A stretch of 64,000 bases of DNA from Streptococcus thermophilus (GTDB lineage Bacteria; Actinomycetota; Actinomycetes; Mycobacteriales; Mycobacteriaceae): contig UYIL01000003.1 of the NCBI GenBank assembly GCA_900618065.1, forward strand, positions 2,356,001-2,420,000. The letters are read 5' to 3'. The position numbers and the translations under genes are program-made. Position 1 is the stretch's first letter, and every line of letters begins with the position of its first letter. Below the pieces are notes generated by a model. The model was not told where the DNA came from and ran no database searches. It saw only the letters and a program-made list of their open reading frames with translations. This document shows positions 51,882 through 61,474 of the stretch, piece after piece.

Positions 51882-53696
51882 CTAGATCTTGGATTTGGAC
51901 TTCTCCAGCTCGTCGAAGATTTCTTGCGGGACGCGGTCTCCCAGGGTCTTGAGGTATTCCTCGCCCTCGGCGAACTCGGTCTCGAAGTCGGACGGGTTGA
52001 CGGCGAGTGCCTCGCGCACATCCTCGATGTCGGTGTCGAGGCCGGTCAGGTCGAGGTCTTCGGCGCGGGCGACCAGGCCGGCGGGGGTCTCGTCGGCGTC
52101 GACGCGACCTTCGATGCGGTCGACGACCCACTTCAGGACGCGGGAGTTCTCGCCGAAGCCTGGCCAGAGGAAGCGGCCGTCGTCACCGCGGCGGAACCAG
52201 TTGACCAGGAAGATCGACGGCATGCGGTCGCCGCCCTCGGCGCCGCGGTCGATCCAGTTCTGCATGTAGTCGCCGACGTTGTAGCCGATGAACGGCAGCA
52301 TGGCGAAGGGGTCGTGGCGCAGGGAACCGACCTTGGCCTCCAGTGATGCGGCGGTCTGGCCGGAGGCCAGCAGCGCGCCGATCTGGGTGCCGTGGTTCCA
52401 GTCGCGGGCCTGGGTGACCAGCGGAATGGTGTCGGGGCGGCGTCCACCGAAGAGGATGGCGTCGAGCTTGACGCCCTTCCAGTCGTCGAACTCGGGTGCG
52501 GCGTTGGGGCACTGGGAGATGGGCACGCAGTAGCGGGAGTTCGGGTGGGCGGCCGGGGTGGTGGACTCTGGTGTCCAGTCGTTGCCCTGCCAGTCGATGA
52601 CGTGGTCGGGGGCGTCGCCGTCCATGCCTTCCCACCACACGTCGCCGTCGTCGGTCAGCGCGACGTTGGTGAACAGGGTGTTGCCTGGTTCCATGGTCTG
52701 CATGGCGATCGGGTTGGATGCGTAGTTGGTGCCCGGCGCGACACCGAAGAAGCCGTTTTCGGGGTTGACGGCGTACAGGCCGTCCTCACGCAGCTTGAGC
52801 CACGCGATGTCGTCGCCGACGACCTCTGCCTTCCAGCCCGGGATGGTCGGGGTGATCATCGCCAGGTTGGTCTTGCCGCAGGCGGACGGGAATGCGGCGG
52901 CGATGTGGTACGCCTTTCCGGACGGGTCGATGAGCTTGAGGATGAGCATGTGCTCAGCCATCCAGCCCTCCTCGCGCGCCATGACGGAGGCGATGCGCAG
53001 GGCGTAGCACTTCTTCGCCAGGATGGCGTTGCCGCCGTAGCCGGAGCCGTAGGACCAGATTTCCTTGGTCTCCGGGAACTGGGAGATGTACTTGGTGTCG
53101 TTGCACGGCCACGCGACATCCTGTTCACCCGGCTCGAGCGGGGCGCCGACAGAGTGCAGGCAGCGCACGAAGTCGCCGTCCGGACCGATCTTGTCCAGGG
53201 CGTCTTGGCCCATGCGGGTCATGATGCGCATGGACATGACCACGTATTCAGAGTCGGTCAGCTGCACGCCGAGCTTCGGGTCCGGGTCGCCGAGCGGGCC
53301 CATGCAGAAGGGCACGACGTACATGGTGCGGCCCTTCATGGAGCCGTTGAAGTGCTCCTTCATTTCTGCCTTGAGTTCGGAAGGCTCGACCCAGTTGTTG
53401 GTCGGGCCCGCGCCGTCTTCGGTCGGGGTGGAGATGAAGGTGCGGGATTCCACACGCGCCACGTCGGACGGGTGGGAGCGGGCGAGGAAGCTGTTCGGGC
53501 GCTTTTCTTCGTCGAGCTTGATCAGGGTGCCCTTCTCCACGAGCTCAGCGGCGAGGCGGTCCCATTCTTCCTGGGAGCCGTCCGCGAAAACCACGTTGTC
53601 CGGCTGGAACAGGTCTACTGCCTCGTTGATCCACGCAATCAGCTGCTCGTTCTCGGTGGGGGCCTGACCTTCCAGGTCCTTCACTGCGGTAGCCAT
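51882..53696 (-). CDS. pckG: Phosphoenolpyruvate carboxykinase (GTP)
   Basis: 604 aa, full length for the GTP-dependent class. The hyper-reactive Cys P-loop is [33 protein letters not shown] [13 protein letters not shown] and [11 protein letters not shown] are the PEP- and nucleotide-site blocks. It converts oxaloacetate plus GTP to PEP and CO2 in gluconeogenesis. The upstream region is AT-rich and carries a near-palindrome (53734-53756) that could bind a regulator. Confidence 0.95.
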   Translation of the reverse strand: MATAVKDLEGQAPTENEQLIAWINEAVDLFQPDNVVFADGSQEEWDRLAAELVEKGTLIKLDEEKRPNSFLARSHPSDVARVESRTFISTPTEDGAGPTNNWVEPSELKAEMKEHFNGSMKGRTMYVVPFCMGPLGDPDPKLGVQLTDSEYVVMSMRIMTRMGQDALDKIGPDGDFVRCLHSVGAPLEPGEQDVAWPCNDTKYISQFPETKEIWSYGSGYGGNAILAKKCYALRIASVMAREEGWMAEHMLILKLIDPSGKAYHIAAAFPSACGKTNLAMITPTIPGWKAEVVGDDIAWLKLREDGLYAVNPENGFFGVAPGTNYASNPIAMQTMEPGNTLFTNVALTDDGDVWWEGMDGDAPDHVIDWQGNDWTPESTTPAAHPNSRYCVPISQCPNAAPEFDDWKGVKLDAILFGGRRPDTIPLVTQARDWNHGTQIGALLASGQTAASLEAKVGSLRHDPFAMLPFIGYNVGDYMQNWIDRGAEGGDRMPSIFLVNWFRRGDDGRFLWPGFGENSRVLKWVVDRIEGRVDADETPAGLVARAEDLDLTGLDTDIEDVREALAVNPSDFETEFAEGEEYLKTLGDRVPQEIFDELEKSKSKI

Positions 53697-53733
53697 GTAC
53701 TCTCCTTACACTCGGCGGTTTTTGTTCTCGACG

Positions 53734-53756
53734 TTACAAAATGAATTTTTTGTTAA
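53734..53756. promoter_or_regulatory. AT-rich near-palindrome upstream of pckG
   Basis: TTACAAAA-TGAATT-TTTTGTTAA is a near-perfect inverted repeat about 38 nt before the pckG ATG. A possible operator; the protein is not identified. The rest of 53757-53935 shows no gene. Confidence 0.35.
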
Positions 53757-53935
53757 CCCCAGCGTATCCGACGATCGTAGGGTTCCGCTGGCAGTTACTA
53801 ACCGCGCATTTAAGGGCGTTTTATACAGAGATTACACACCCCCGAAATAAGGTGATGCCGAATTTCGTTCGACCGCGCCCGCGCGAAGAGCGCCTTAATT
53901 TCGGGCTTTCACCAGCCGTAGTGGACAATGGCTGC

Positions 53936-54697
53936 GTGAATGAATCTATTGGTGAACTTCCGCACGGCCGCCCTCCGCAGACTGAATTTGATACGGGGTT
54001 GGATTACCCGCGCTTGGGCTCGGTGACGTTCCGCCGCGGCACGCTCACTGAGAATCAGCAAGCGCTTTTCGACGAATGGTGGCCACACCTCGGGCGGATC
54101 CTCACGGACTCCGCCGAGCCGCAGTGGATCGACGTCGACGAGTGGTTCGGTCGCGCTGGGCACCCGACGGTGGTGGAGATTGGGTCGGGGACGGGGACGT
54201 CGACAAGCGCGATGGCTCCGCTGGAAGCCGACACGAATGTGATCGCCGTCGAATTATATAAGCCGGGGTTGGCGAAGCTGCTGGGGTCGGTGGTGCGCGG
54301 CGGGATTGAGAATATCCGCATGGTGCGCGGCGATGGCGTGGAGGTGCTCGCCCGGATGATCAAACCTGATTCGCTCGACGGTGTGCGCATTTTCTTCCCG
54401 GATCCGTGGCCGAAGGCGCGCCACCACAAGCGGCGCATTATTCAGTCAGGCACGCTGAATCTCGTTGCCACGCGGCTCAAGCCGGGCGGTGTGCTGCACG
54501 TCGCGACCGATCACGCGGATTACGCGGACTGGATTGATGAGCTTGTGAATGTAGAGCCAATGCTCGAATTCAAGGGGTGGCCGTGGGAGAATGCTCCCAT
54601 ATTGACGGACCGTCAAGTAATTACAAAGTTCGAGGGCAAAGGCCTGGATAAAGAACACGTTATTCGCGAATATCTCTGGGAAAAGAAAAATGAATGA
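53936..54697 (+). CDS. trmB: tRNA (guanine-N7)-methyltransferase
   Basis: 253 aa from the GTG at 53936, preceded by GACAAT 6 nt upstream (leaderless layout); a longer frame to 53741 is not supported. Motif I is [16 protein letters not shown], and the TrmB signature [18 protein letters not shown] is present with [12 protein letters not shown]. It methylates G46 of tRNA. The end overlaps the NYN gene by 8 nt. The order trmB-NYN-MmpL3 is conserved with M. tuberculosis. Confidence 0.93.
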   Translation: MNESIGELPHGRPPQTEFDTGLDYPRLGSVTFRRGTLTENQQALFDEWWPHLGRILTDSAEPQWIDVDEWFGRAGHPTVVEIGSGTGTSTSAMAPLEADTNVIAVELYKPGLAKLLGSVVRGGIENIRMVRGDGVEVLARMIKPDSLDGVRIFFPDPWPKARHHKRRIIQSGTLNLVATRLKPGGVLHVATDHADYADWIDELVNVEPMLEFKGWPWENAPILTDRQVITKFEGKGLDKEHVIREYLWEKKNE

Positions 54698-55361
54698 CCT
54701 CCACAACATGACCCACCCCTACGCCCCCGGCGCGGAGGCGGGTCCAGACAGCCTGCTGTTGGTGTGGGACGCCCCCAACTTGGACATGGGGCTGGGCGCG
54801 ATTCTGGGCGGGCGGCCCACCTCGTCGCACCGCCCGCGTTTTGACGCGATCGGCCGCTGGCTGGTCCACCAGGCCGAAGATCTTTCTGCCCGCACGGGCC
54901 GGCGCATCGAGCCGGAAGCCACCGTGTTCACCAACGTCTCCCCCGGTTCGGCCGATGTGGTGCGCCCCTGGGTGGAGGCGCTGCGCAACGTCGGTTTCGC
55001 GGTCTTTGCCAAGCCGAAGGCTGACGACGACTCCGACGTCGACGGCGAAATGATCGAGCACATCGAGCGCCGCCGCGCCGAGGGCGTGCTGCAAGGCGTT
55101 GTCGTTGCCTCTGCCGACGGCCAGAACTTCCACGAGCTTCTCGACGATCTTGCCGACGACGGCCTGCCCGCCACCGTCCTAGGTTTCCACGAACACGCCA
55201 GCTGGGCAGTCACCTCTCCCGCGATCACGTTCGTAGACTTAGAGGACATTCCCGGCGTGTTCCGCGAGCCGTTGCCGCGCGTCAACCTTGATCAGCTGCC
55301 GGAGGAGGGCGCCTGGCTGCAGCCGTTCCGCCCGCTTTCCGCTCTGCTCAACAAAGGTTAG
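54690..55361 (+). CDS. NYN (PIN-like) domain protein, Rv0207c-type
   Basis: 223 aa. The NYN nuclease-like fold shows its acidic residues in [34 protein letters not shown] and [18 protein letters not shown]. Such proteins are predicted RNases or RNA-processing factors. It is always placed between trmB and the MmpL3 gene in mycolata; a functional link to lipid export is unproven. The mmpL3 gene starts 8 nt downstream. Confidence 0.82.
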   Translation: MNDLHNMTHPYAPGAEAGPDSLLLVWDAPNLDMGLGAILGGRPTSSHRPRFDAIGRWLVHQAEDLSARTGRRIEPEATVFTNVSPGSADVVRPWVEALRNVGFAVFAKPKADDDSDVDGEMIEHIERRRAEGVLQGVVVASADGQNFHELLDDLADDGLPATVLGFHEHASWAVTSPAITFVDLEDIPGVFREPLPRVNLDQLPEEGAWLQPFRPLSALLNKG

Positions 55362-55369
55362 GAGGCTTC

Positions 55370-57646
55370 TTGTTTTACAAGTGGGGCCGCATCGCCTACC
55401 GGCACCGGAGGATCATCCCTGTCGTAGTCATCGCCATCATCCTGCTCATGCAGGTGTTGTGGGGCTCGAAGCTGGGCGACCGCCTGTCGCAGGAGGGGTG
55501 GGAGGACCCGCACGCGGACTCTACCACTGCGGCCGTGATCGAGGAGGACACCTTCGGCCGCGATAACGCGGGTGATGTGATCCTGCTGGTCACGGCCGAA
55601 CAGGGCGTGGCCGCCCCGGGCGTGTTCGACTCGGCGAAGTCGCAGATCGACGCGCTGAAAAGCCGTCCGGAGATCGACCACATGGCCAGCTACTTCGACG
55701 CGAAGAACCCGCAGCTGGCCAACGCCGCCGGCACGAAGGCCTTCACCGCGATCGGGCTGGCCGGTGACGGCGAGCAGACCCTGAAGGACTACCGCGCGCT
55801 CGAGGAGCAACTCGCGGCGATCGAGATCCCCGGTGCAACCGTCCAGGTCGCCGGCGCCACCGCTGTTGCCGATGCCCTCGACCAGGGCATGGCCGACGAC
55901 ATTGCCCGCGCCGAGCGCATCGGCCTGATCTTCGTGGCCGTTATTTTGCTGTTCGTCTTCGGCGGTGTCGTGGCGGCCGGTATGCCGCTGGTGGTGGGCA
56001 TCCTCTCGATCATCGGCTCGATGTCGATCCTGTCTATCTTGGCGCAGTTCCAGCAGGTGAATGTCTTCTCCCAGTCCGTGATCACCCTGCTGGGCCTGGG
56101 TTTGGCCATCGATTACGGCTTGTTCATGGTGTCGCGCTTCCGCGAAGAGCTGGACAGACGCGGCGACACGCCCGCCGACATAGAAGATGCCGTCGCAGAG
56201 ACCACCACCACGGCCGGCAAGACCGTGTTCTTCTCCGCCCTCATGGTGGGCGTGGCCCTGTCCGGGCTGCTCATGTTCCCGCAAGCCTTCCTCAAGTCGG
56301 TCGCTTACGGCGCGATCTGCGCTGTCGTGCTCGCCGCCGTGATCTCGGTGACGGTGCTACCGGCGCTGTTCGGGATGCTGGGACGCGGCATCGATAAGTG
56401 GTCGGTCCGCCGCGCCTCCCGCACCGCGCGCCGGATCGAAGACACCGTCTGGTTCAAGATTCCCGCCTGGGCAATGCGCCACTCCAAAGCCGTCATCGTC
56501 GCCGTGACAGGCGGGTTGCTGCTGCTCACCCTGCCGATCGTGGGGATCACCTTCGGCGGCATCAACGAGACCTACCTGCCGCCCACCAACGAGGTCCGCC
56601 AGGCCCAGGACGAGTTCAACAAGGAATTCCCCGCCTTCCGCACCGACCCCGTCAAGCTCGTGGTCACCGGCGCGTCGAACGAGCAGCTTGTCGACGTTGT
56701 CATGCAAGCCCGCGGGATCACCGGCCTCGCCTCCCCGCTGGCGCCGTCGAAACCGACTCAGAATGGCACGACTGTCCTGTCGGGCACGCTGGCTGACCGC
56801 AACGGCGGCCAGGATGTCGTCGACCAGCTGCGCGATATCGAAGCCCCGGAGGGTGTGGACCTCTACGTCTCCGGCACACCGGCGATGGAGGTCGAGTCCA
56901 TCGAGGCCCTTCTCGACCGTCTGCCGTGGATGGCGCTGTACATGGTGGCGGCCACGTTCCTGCTCATGGCGGTGCTGTTCGGATCGATGATTCTGCCGAT
57001 CAAGGCCGTGATCATGAACGTCCTGGGCATCGGCGCGACACTGGGCTTCCTCACCCTCGTCTTCGTCGACGGCGTCGGCTCGGGTCTGCTCGGGTTCACG
57101 CCGGGTCCGCTGATGAGCCCGGTGCTCGTCCTCATCATCGCCATCCTGTACGGGCTGTCCACCGACTACGAAGTGTTCCTGGTGTCGCGGATGGTGGAGG
57201 CGCGGCACAAGGGGGCGTCGACAAGCGAGGCGGTGAAATATGGAACCGCGCACACGGGCTCCATCATTACCGCCGCCGCGCTGATCATGATTGTTGTGGC
57301 TGCGGCGTTCGCGCTGAGCGAGATCGTGATGATGAAGTACATCTCCTACGGCATGATCATTTCGCTCGCACTCGACGCGACGCTCATCCGCCTGCTGCTT
57401 GTGCCTGCGGTGATGCACGAGCTGCGCGAGGACAACTGGTGGGCGCCGCCGTGGGTGAAGAAGGTCTATGAGTCCTTCGGCGAGGGTTCTGACACGTCTT
57501 CGCCCGAATACACGCACCCGTACACGGGTGATATCCCCGTCAGCGGGACAGTCGCCGCGAGCCGGCATGTGCGCTCGGGTGTGACCGTCGAACAGGATTC
57601 GGAGCTCATCCCCTTCGACGAGCTGATGCGACGGTTGAATGTATAA
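55370..57646 (+). CDS. mmpL3: MmpL3-like trehalose monomycolate exporter
   Basis: 758 aa from a TTG (FYKWGRIAYRHRR) with AGGAGG 5 nt upstream. RND/MMPL plan: TM1, periplasmic domain 1, TM2-6, cytoplasmic linker, TM7, periplasmic domain 2, TM8-12. The Asp-Tyr proton-relay pairs are in LGLAIDYGLFMVSRFREE and YGLSTDYEVFLVSRMVEA. MmpL3 (CmpL1 in C. glutamicum) flips trehalose monomycolate to the periplasm. The cytoplasmic tail is short, as in corynebacterial forms. The end overlaps the next gene by 8 nt. Confidence 0.9.
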   Translation: MFYKWGRIAYRHRRIIPVVVIAIILLMQVLWGSKLGDRLSQEGWEDPHADSTTAAVIEEDTFGRDNAGDVILLVTAEQGVAAPGVFDSAKSQIDALKSRPEIDHMASYFDAKNPQLANAAGTKAFTAIGLAGDGEQTLKDYRALEEQLAAIEIPGATVQVAGATAVADALDQGMADDIARAERIGLIFVAVILLFVFGGVVAAGMPLVVGILSIIGSMSILSILAQFQQVNVFSQSVITLLGLGLAIDYGLFMVSRFREELDRRGDTPADIEDAVAETTTTAGKTVFFSALMVGVALSGLLMFPQAFLKSVAYGAICAVVLAAVISVTVLPALFGMLGRGIDKWSVRRASRTARRIEDTVWFKIPAWAMRHSKAVIVAVTGGLLLLTLPIVGITFGGINETYLPPTNEVRQAQDEFNKEFPAFRTDPVKLVVTGASNEQLVDVVMQARGITGLASPLAPSKPTQNGTTVLSGTLADRNGGQDVVDQLRDIEAPEGVDLYVSGTPAMEVESIEALLDRLPWMALYMVAATFLLMAVLFGSMILPIKAVIMNVLGIGATLGFLTLVFVDGVGSGLLGFTPGPLMSPVLVLIIAILYGLSTDYEVFLVSRMVEARHKGASTSEAVKYGTAHTGSIITAAALIMIVVAAAFALSEIVMMKYISYGMIISLALDATLIRLLLVPAVMHELREDNWWAPPWVKKVYESFGEGSDTSSPEYTHPYTGDIPVSGTVAASRHVRSGVTVEQDSELIPFDELMRRLNV

Positions 57647-58670
57647 GCGGTGGATCGGGTGGATCGCGCCGGTTATCGTACTGGCGGTCCTTTTGCTCGC
57701 CTTCCGCGACGAGCTGCCGTTCCTCGGCGAAGCGTTCACCGCGCTGCGCCACGCCGCCCCCGGCCCCATTCTCGCCGGGGTGGTTACCTCGCTGCTGGCG
57801 ATCATCGCAATGGCCACCGTCATGCGCATTTTGCTTATCGACGACGGCGTCCGCGCCACCCTACCCAACTGCACCGCCATCACCCTGGCCAGCAACGCCT
57901 GGTCCACCTCCATTCCCGGCGGGCCCGCACTGTCGGCGTGGTTGACCTACCGGGTGCACCGGTCCTGGGGTGCGTCGACCGGGCGCTGCGGGTGGTTTTT
58001 CGTCATTTCCGGAGCGTTATCGACGGTGTGGATGGTGGTCATCGGCATCGCCGCCGTCATCTTCCTCGGTGCGCGGCTGTCGGTGTGGGCGCTCGTCGGG
58101 TCGCTCGTAGTGGCGCTGGTGGCCATCGGCCTGGTGTTCTGGGCGGCGTTCAACCCGCATGTGCTGACCCGGTGGGCGCGGGTCCTTCCGCCGGCTGTTG
58201 AATTGCGGGTTCTGACCGTGATCAACCAGCTCTCCGCGATCCGCATGACGGTGCCCGGTTTCCTCGCCGCCGCGACGTTCTCTTTGCTCAATCAGCTTTT
58301 CGACGTTGCCACCCTCTACTTCTCCGTCTGGGCCGTCACCGCCGCGAGCGGTTTGTCCGCCCCCGGTTTCACTGCCGGCCCGGATGAGACCACCATTCAG
58401 GGTGTCGCGTTGGCGTTCATCATGACCAAGCTCGCCGGCGCCGCCCAGATCACCCCCGGCGGCGTGGGCACCGTCGAACCTGTGGCGACAGCGTCACTGG
58501 TGGCTTCCGGTCTGACTCTCGTCCACGCCACCGCGGCGACGCTGGTCTACCGGATCATCTCTTTCGCCTTCATCACGCTCATCGGCTGGGTGATTTATCT
58601 GCTTGTCTATGCCGGAAAAGGCTTCATGCTCGGCAGGCCGAAGCCCGCCGAGCATGAAGAGGGTTTTTAG
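57639..58670 (+). CDS. Flippase-like (YbhN/LPG synthase TM) membrane protein, Rv0204c-type
   Basis: 343 aa. Eight or so TMs with LPG-synthase-TM family motifs SNAWSTSIPGGPALSAW, LINQLSAIRMTVPGF-like NQLSAIRMTVPGFLAA and ITPGGVGTVEP. It is translationally coupled to mmpL3 (ATG overlaps its end). Family members are proposed lipid or glycolipid translocases; here it may assist mycolate lipid traffic. A decayed partial copy lies at 61118-61374. Confidence 0.82.
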   Translation: MYKRWIGWIAPVIVLAVLLLAFRDELPFLGEAFTALRHAAPGPILAGVVTSLLAIIAMATVMRILLIDDGVRATLPNCTAITLASNAWSTSIPGGPALSAWLTYRVHRSWGASTGRCGWFFVISGALSTVWMVVIGIAAVIFLGARLSVWALVGSLVVALVAIGLVFWAAFNPHVLTRWARVLPPAVELRVLTVINQLSAIRMTVPGFLAAATFSLLNQLFDVATLYFSVWAVTAASGLSAPGFTAGPDETTIQGVALAFIMTKLAGAAQITPGGVGTVEPVATASLVASGLTLVHATAATLVYRIISFAFITLIGWVIYLLVYAGKGFMLGRPKPAEHEEGF

Positions 58671-58685
58671 TTATCCGGGTGTGTT

Positions 58686-60377
58686 TTACTCGGATTCACG
58701 CGAGGAGCCGGAGCTGAGCTCGCTGAGCTCCACCTGCTCACCGGAGCTGCCGGTACCCGGCAGGCAGAAGGCAGCCAGGTAGCCGCCGACAGCGAACAGA
58801 GCGGCAATACCAGCGAATGCGCCCGCCGCGTCGTGCGCGTTCGCGCCGAGTGCCTTGAGCTGGTTGTTGACCTGTGCAGCCCACGCGGAGGTGTGCTCAT
58901 CGTGGATGCCCAGACCACGCTGGAGTTTGTTGTTGGTCTGCTGGATGTGGTCGCTGAAGTGAGCCCGCAGGCCCTCGAGAGTCGGGATCTTCACGTGGCT
59001 CAGAAGCGCGATCGGCAGAGCCAGCAGCATGACGCCGAGCAGACCGCCGACAGCCGGGATGCAACGCTCCGGAACGGAAGAGGAACCAGAGGACAGGTCA
59101 GGGGTGCTCTCGTCGAGGTTCTTCACCTCGCAGGTCACCTTGCCACCAGTCTTCGCCGGAACCTTGAAAGTGTTGCCTTCGCGGTCCACCTCGATCGGCG
59201 CACCCTTTTCATCGGTGCACTGAACGTCCTCGATCTTGCCGTCCTTCTCCTCGATGGTGACGGTGCCCTTGGTGTTAGGACCAGAGGTCACGTAACGCAG
59301 AGTCGCCTTACCCTGAGCGGTAGCAACCTCATCCTCGAGCGGGGTGATCTTCGCGTTGCCCTCAGCCTCGGTGTCGGTGATGGAGAACTTCCAACCGTCG
59401 ACCGATCCGCCCTCGCCCAGCTTGGACGAGCTGCCCTTTGCCACCAGGCTCTTCTCAATGGTGACTTCACCGCGGCACGCCTTGGTGGCCTGCTCAACCA
59501 GCTTCTCAGCCAACTCACCGTAGTTAGAAACCGGGATCGAGTCGCCCTGGCCGGAGATGTAGTTGAGGTAGGTCGGGGCGATGGTCCCCTGGTTCACCTC
59601 ATCGCCCACGGCGAGCGGGACGATGCGGGTGCCGAAGCGCTTGAGCTTGTTCGCCGAAGCGACTGCTCGCTGGACGTCAGCCTGAGCTGCGGCGAAGTCC
59701 TTGTTGGCCTTGCCATTGTGAGCGTGGTTGTAGTACGGCCTGTTGTAAAGGCCTCGTTCGGCGTCACGGTTGCCCCGCGCGTCTTCAAAAGCAGTGGGAA
59801 GACCATCGGTGATGAAGTAGACGACATCGTAGGTGTCTGTCGGAATCTGGCCAATTCCGCGATCCCAGTTGGTGCCGACGTAACCGCTAGCCGGAAGGTT
59901 CATCTGGTCGATGACACCGTTGAGGGTCGCAGCCGAACCGGGCTCCTGAATGCCGATCGTGGCGTTCTCATTGCCCTTGGCCGGGGCGACGGTGCCGAAG
60001 TTGTAGATGCCAATGCGCGTCGGAGTGCTGTCCAGCGCGTTGACGATCGCCTTGCCCGCTTCCTTCGATTTCGCTAGGCCGTCCTCGCCGATGGAGGTAG
60101 ACAGGTCGAAGACGAGCGCGATGTCCTGGCCGCACTTTTCCGGATCAGCCGGGTTTGCAGCGACATCCGATCCCGGTGCGAACGGGATGGCCGGATCCCA
60201 TTGGCGAGAGTTAGCCGGGTAGTCAGGCTGTGTGCCCGTTTGTGCCTCTGCGCTGGGCACTGTAAAGAACGTAGCCGCAAGTGCTACGGTAGCGACGAAC
60301 GCGACGATGGCAACTAGCACTTGGCGCACGCCGAACGCTGAGAAAATCCTGGGAATAACCCGTGATTCGCTTGTCAT
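58686..60377 (-). CDS. vWA-domain surface protein
   Basis: 563 aa. A signal-anchor at residues ~20-45 precedes QTGTQPDYPANSRQWDPAIPFAPG. The vWA domain (~80-300) has MIDAS residues DLSTS and VVYFITDGLPT. A beta-rich domain follows (~310-430, with two Cys). Near the C-terminus come a TM (AVGGLLGVMLLALPIALL), a charged helical stretch and a second TM. vWA proteins bind metal-dependent protein ligands, often as pilus or adhesin tips. No LPxTG is seen; two C-terminal TMs anchor it instead. Confidence 0.82.
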   Translation of the reverse strand: MTSESRVIPRIFSAFGVRQVLVAIVAFVATVALAATFFTVPSAEAQTGTQPDYPANSRQWDPAIPFAPGSDVAANPADPEKCGQDIALVFDLSTSIGEDGLAKSKEAGKAIVNALDSTPTRIGIYNFGTVAPAKGNENATIGIQEPGSAATLNGVIDQMNLPASGYVGTNWDRGIGQIPTDTYDVVYFITDGLPTAFEDARGNRDAERGLYNRPYYNHAHNGKANKDFAAAQADVQRAVASANKLKRFGTRIVPLAVGDEVNQGTIAPTYLNYISGQGDSIPVSNYGELAEKLVEQATKACRGEVTIEKSLVAKGSSSKLGEGGSVDGWKFSITDTEAEGNAKITPLEDEVATAQGKATLRYVTSGPNTKGTVTIEEKDGKIEDVQCTDEKGAPIEVDREGNTFKVPAKTGGKVTCEVKNLDESTPDLSSGSSSVPERCIPAVGGLLGVMLLALPIALLSHVKIPTLEGLRAHFSDHIQQTNNKLQRGLGIHDEHTSAWAAQVNNQLKALGANAHDAAGAFAGIAALFAVGGYLAAFCLPGTGSSGEQVELSELSSGSSRESE

Positions 60378-60502
60378 ATTTCCTCCAAAGTTTAATGCAG
60401 GCTGATTATCAGCTTTGACGGATCCAGATTAAACGTTGATGCTGAATTAATCAATACGTAAGGTTTGTTTGAAGCTTCCGGGTTCTTAAACGCGTTAAGT
60501 GT

Positions 60503-61072
60503 CTAGCGCCGATGTCGTTGCGCCGCCATCCTTATTCCGCGATCCCAGTACGTCCCAACGATCCCTCGAGCGGGAAGCGTCAGCTGGTCAATGATGCTGT
60601 TGAGCTTGTCTTTAGATCCCCGCGGCTGGATGCCGATTTGGGCTTTCTGGCTACTTTTAGCTGGAGCAACGGTTCCGAAATTGTAGATTCCGAACTGAGT
60701 CGGAGTACTGTCCAGGGCATTCACAATGGCCCTACCTGCCTCTTTCGACCCATCCAAGCCTGTCTGACCGATGGAGGTCGATAGATCGAACACTAACGCG
60801 ATTTTCTTCCCAGCATTTTCACCACACCCTTTGGATTCCGCAGCAGGATTAGGTTGAAGCGCGGCTCCAGCCGCGAACGGAATGCTCGGATCCCAGTTAC
60901 GCGAGTTGTTCGGGTAATCCGGCTGAACAGCTTGCTGCGTCGCCGCCCTCGGCACCGTAACTGTCGAAACCAAGAGAGCCATCGCGGAGATCACCGCGAG
61001 GATGATGATCCACGCTCGGCGCGCCCCTGAAACCGTCAAAGAACGGGCTGGGATGAGTGAAAAGTTGGTCAT
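60503..61072 (-). pseudogene. Truncated second copy of the vWA surface protein
   Basis: 189 codons. Residues 1-180 parallel the intact gene: a signal-anchor, QPDYPNNSRNWDPSIPFAAG, the MIDAS start DLSTSIGQTGLDGSKEAGRA and IYNFGTVAPAKSS. It breaks off right after the GTYWDRGI match (intact gene GTNWDRGI), then nine unrelated residues to a stop. The remaining MIDAS loops are missing, so it cannot form a vWA site. A partial duplication remnant. Confidence 0.85.
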
Positions 61073-61117
61073 TTTTCCTCCGGAGATCAGACAGTGCTGT
61101 TTGTCAGCTGAAACGAT

Positions 61118-61374
61118 GGGCGGCGTTCAACCCGGAGGTGCTGCGCCGCTGGGTGAGGTTCCTCCCCGATGCTGCCCAGTCCCGGGTGCTGCCCGTCATC
61201 GATCAGCTTTCCGCGATCCGCATGACGGTGCCCGAATTCGCCACCGCGGCGACGCTGGTCTACCGGATCATCTCTTTCGCCTTTATCACGCTCATCGGCT
61301 GGGGGATTTACCTGCTGGTCTATGCCGGAAAAGGCTTCATGCTCGGTAGGCCGCAGGCGAACGGGCCCGATTGA
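61118..61374 (+). pseudogene. Decayed partial copy of the YbhN-like flippase gene
   Basis: The fragment matches the 3' part of 57639-58670: AFNPEVLRRWVRFLPD and IDQLSAIRMTVPEF align with AFNPHVLTRWARVLPP and NQLSAIRMTVPGF; then a deletion of ~90 codons joins to AATLVYRIISFAFITLIGW and AGKGFMLGRP. Nucleotide identity in the last 120 bp is very high, pointing to recent duplication. No start of its own. Confidence 0.85.
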
Positions 61375-61474
61375 GGCGTCGCGGTACTCCCGCTCCCGGC
61401 GTGAGCACCTTGTGGTTCCCAAGCCCCTCGTGCTTGCTGCGCACGACGTAAGGAAGGGGTCTACAGTGGCAACT

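Noticed and set aside
56357..57913. 518-codon minus-strand frame opposite mmpL3
   Set aside because: His/Arg/Asp-rich with no motifs, and antisense to a well-defined MMPL gene.
58021..58032. Further near-matches to the 11-mer (e.g. at 4411, 16287, 34519, 35989, 58021)
   Set aside because: Each differs by at least one base from CGTCGANAAGC, so they were left out of the count.
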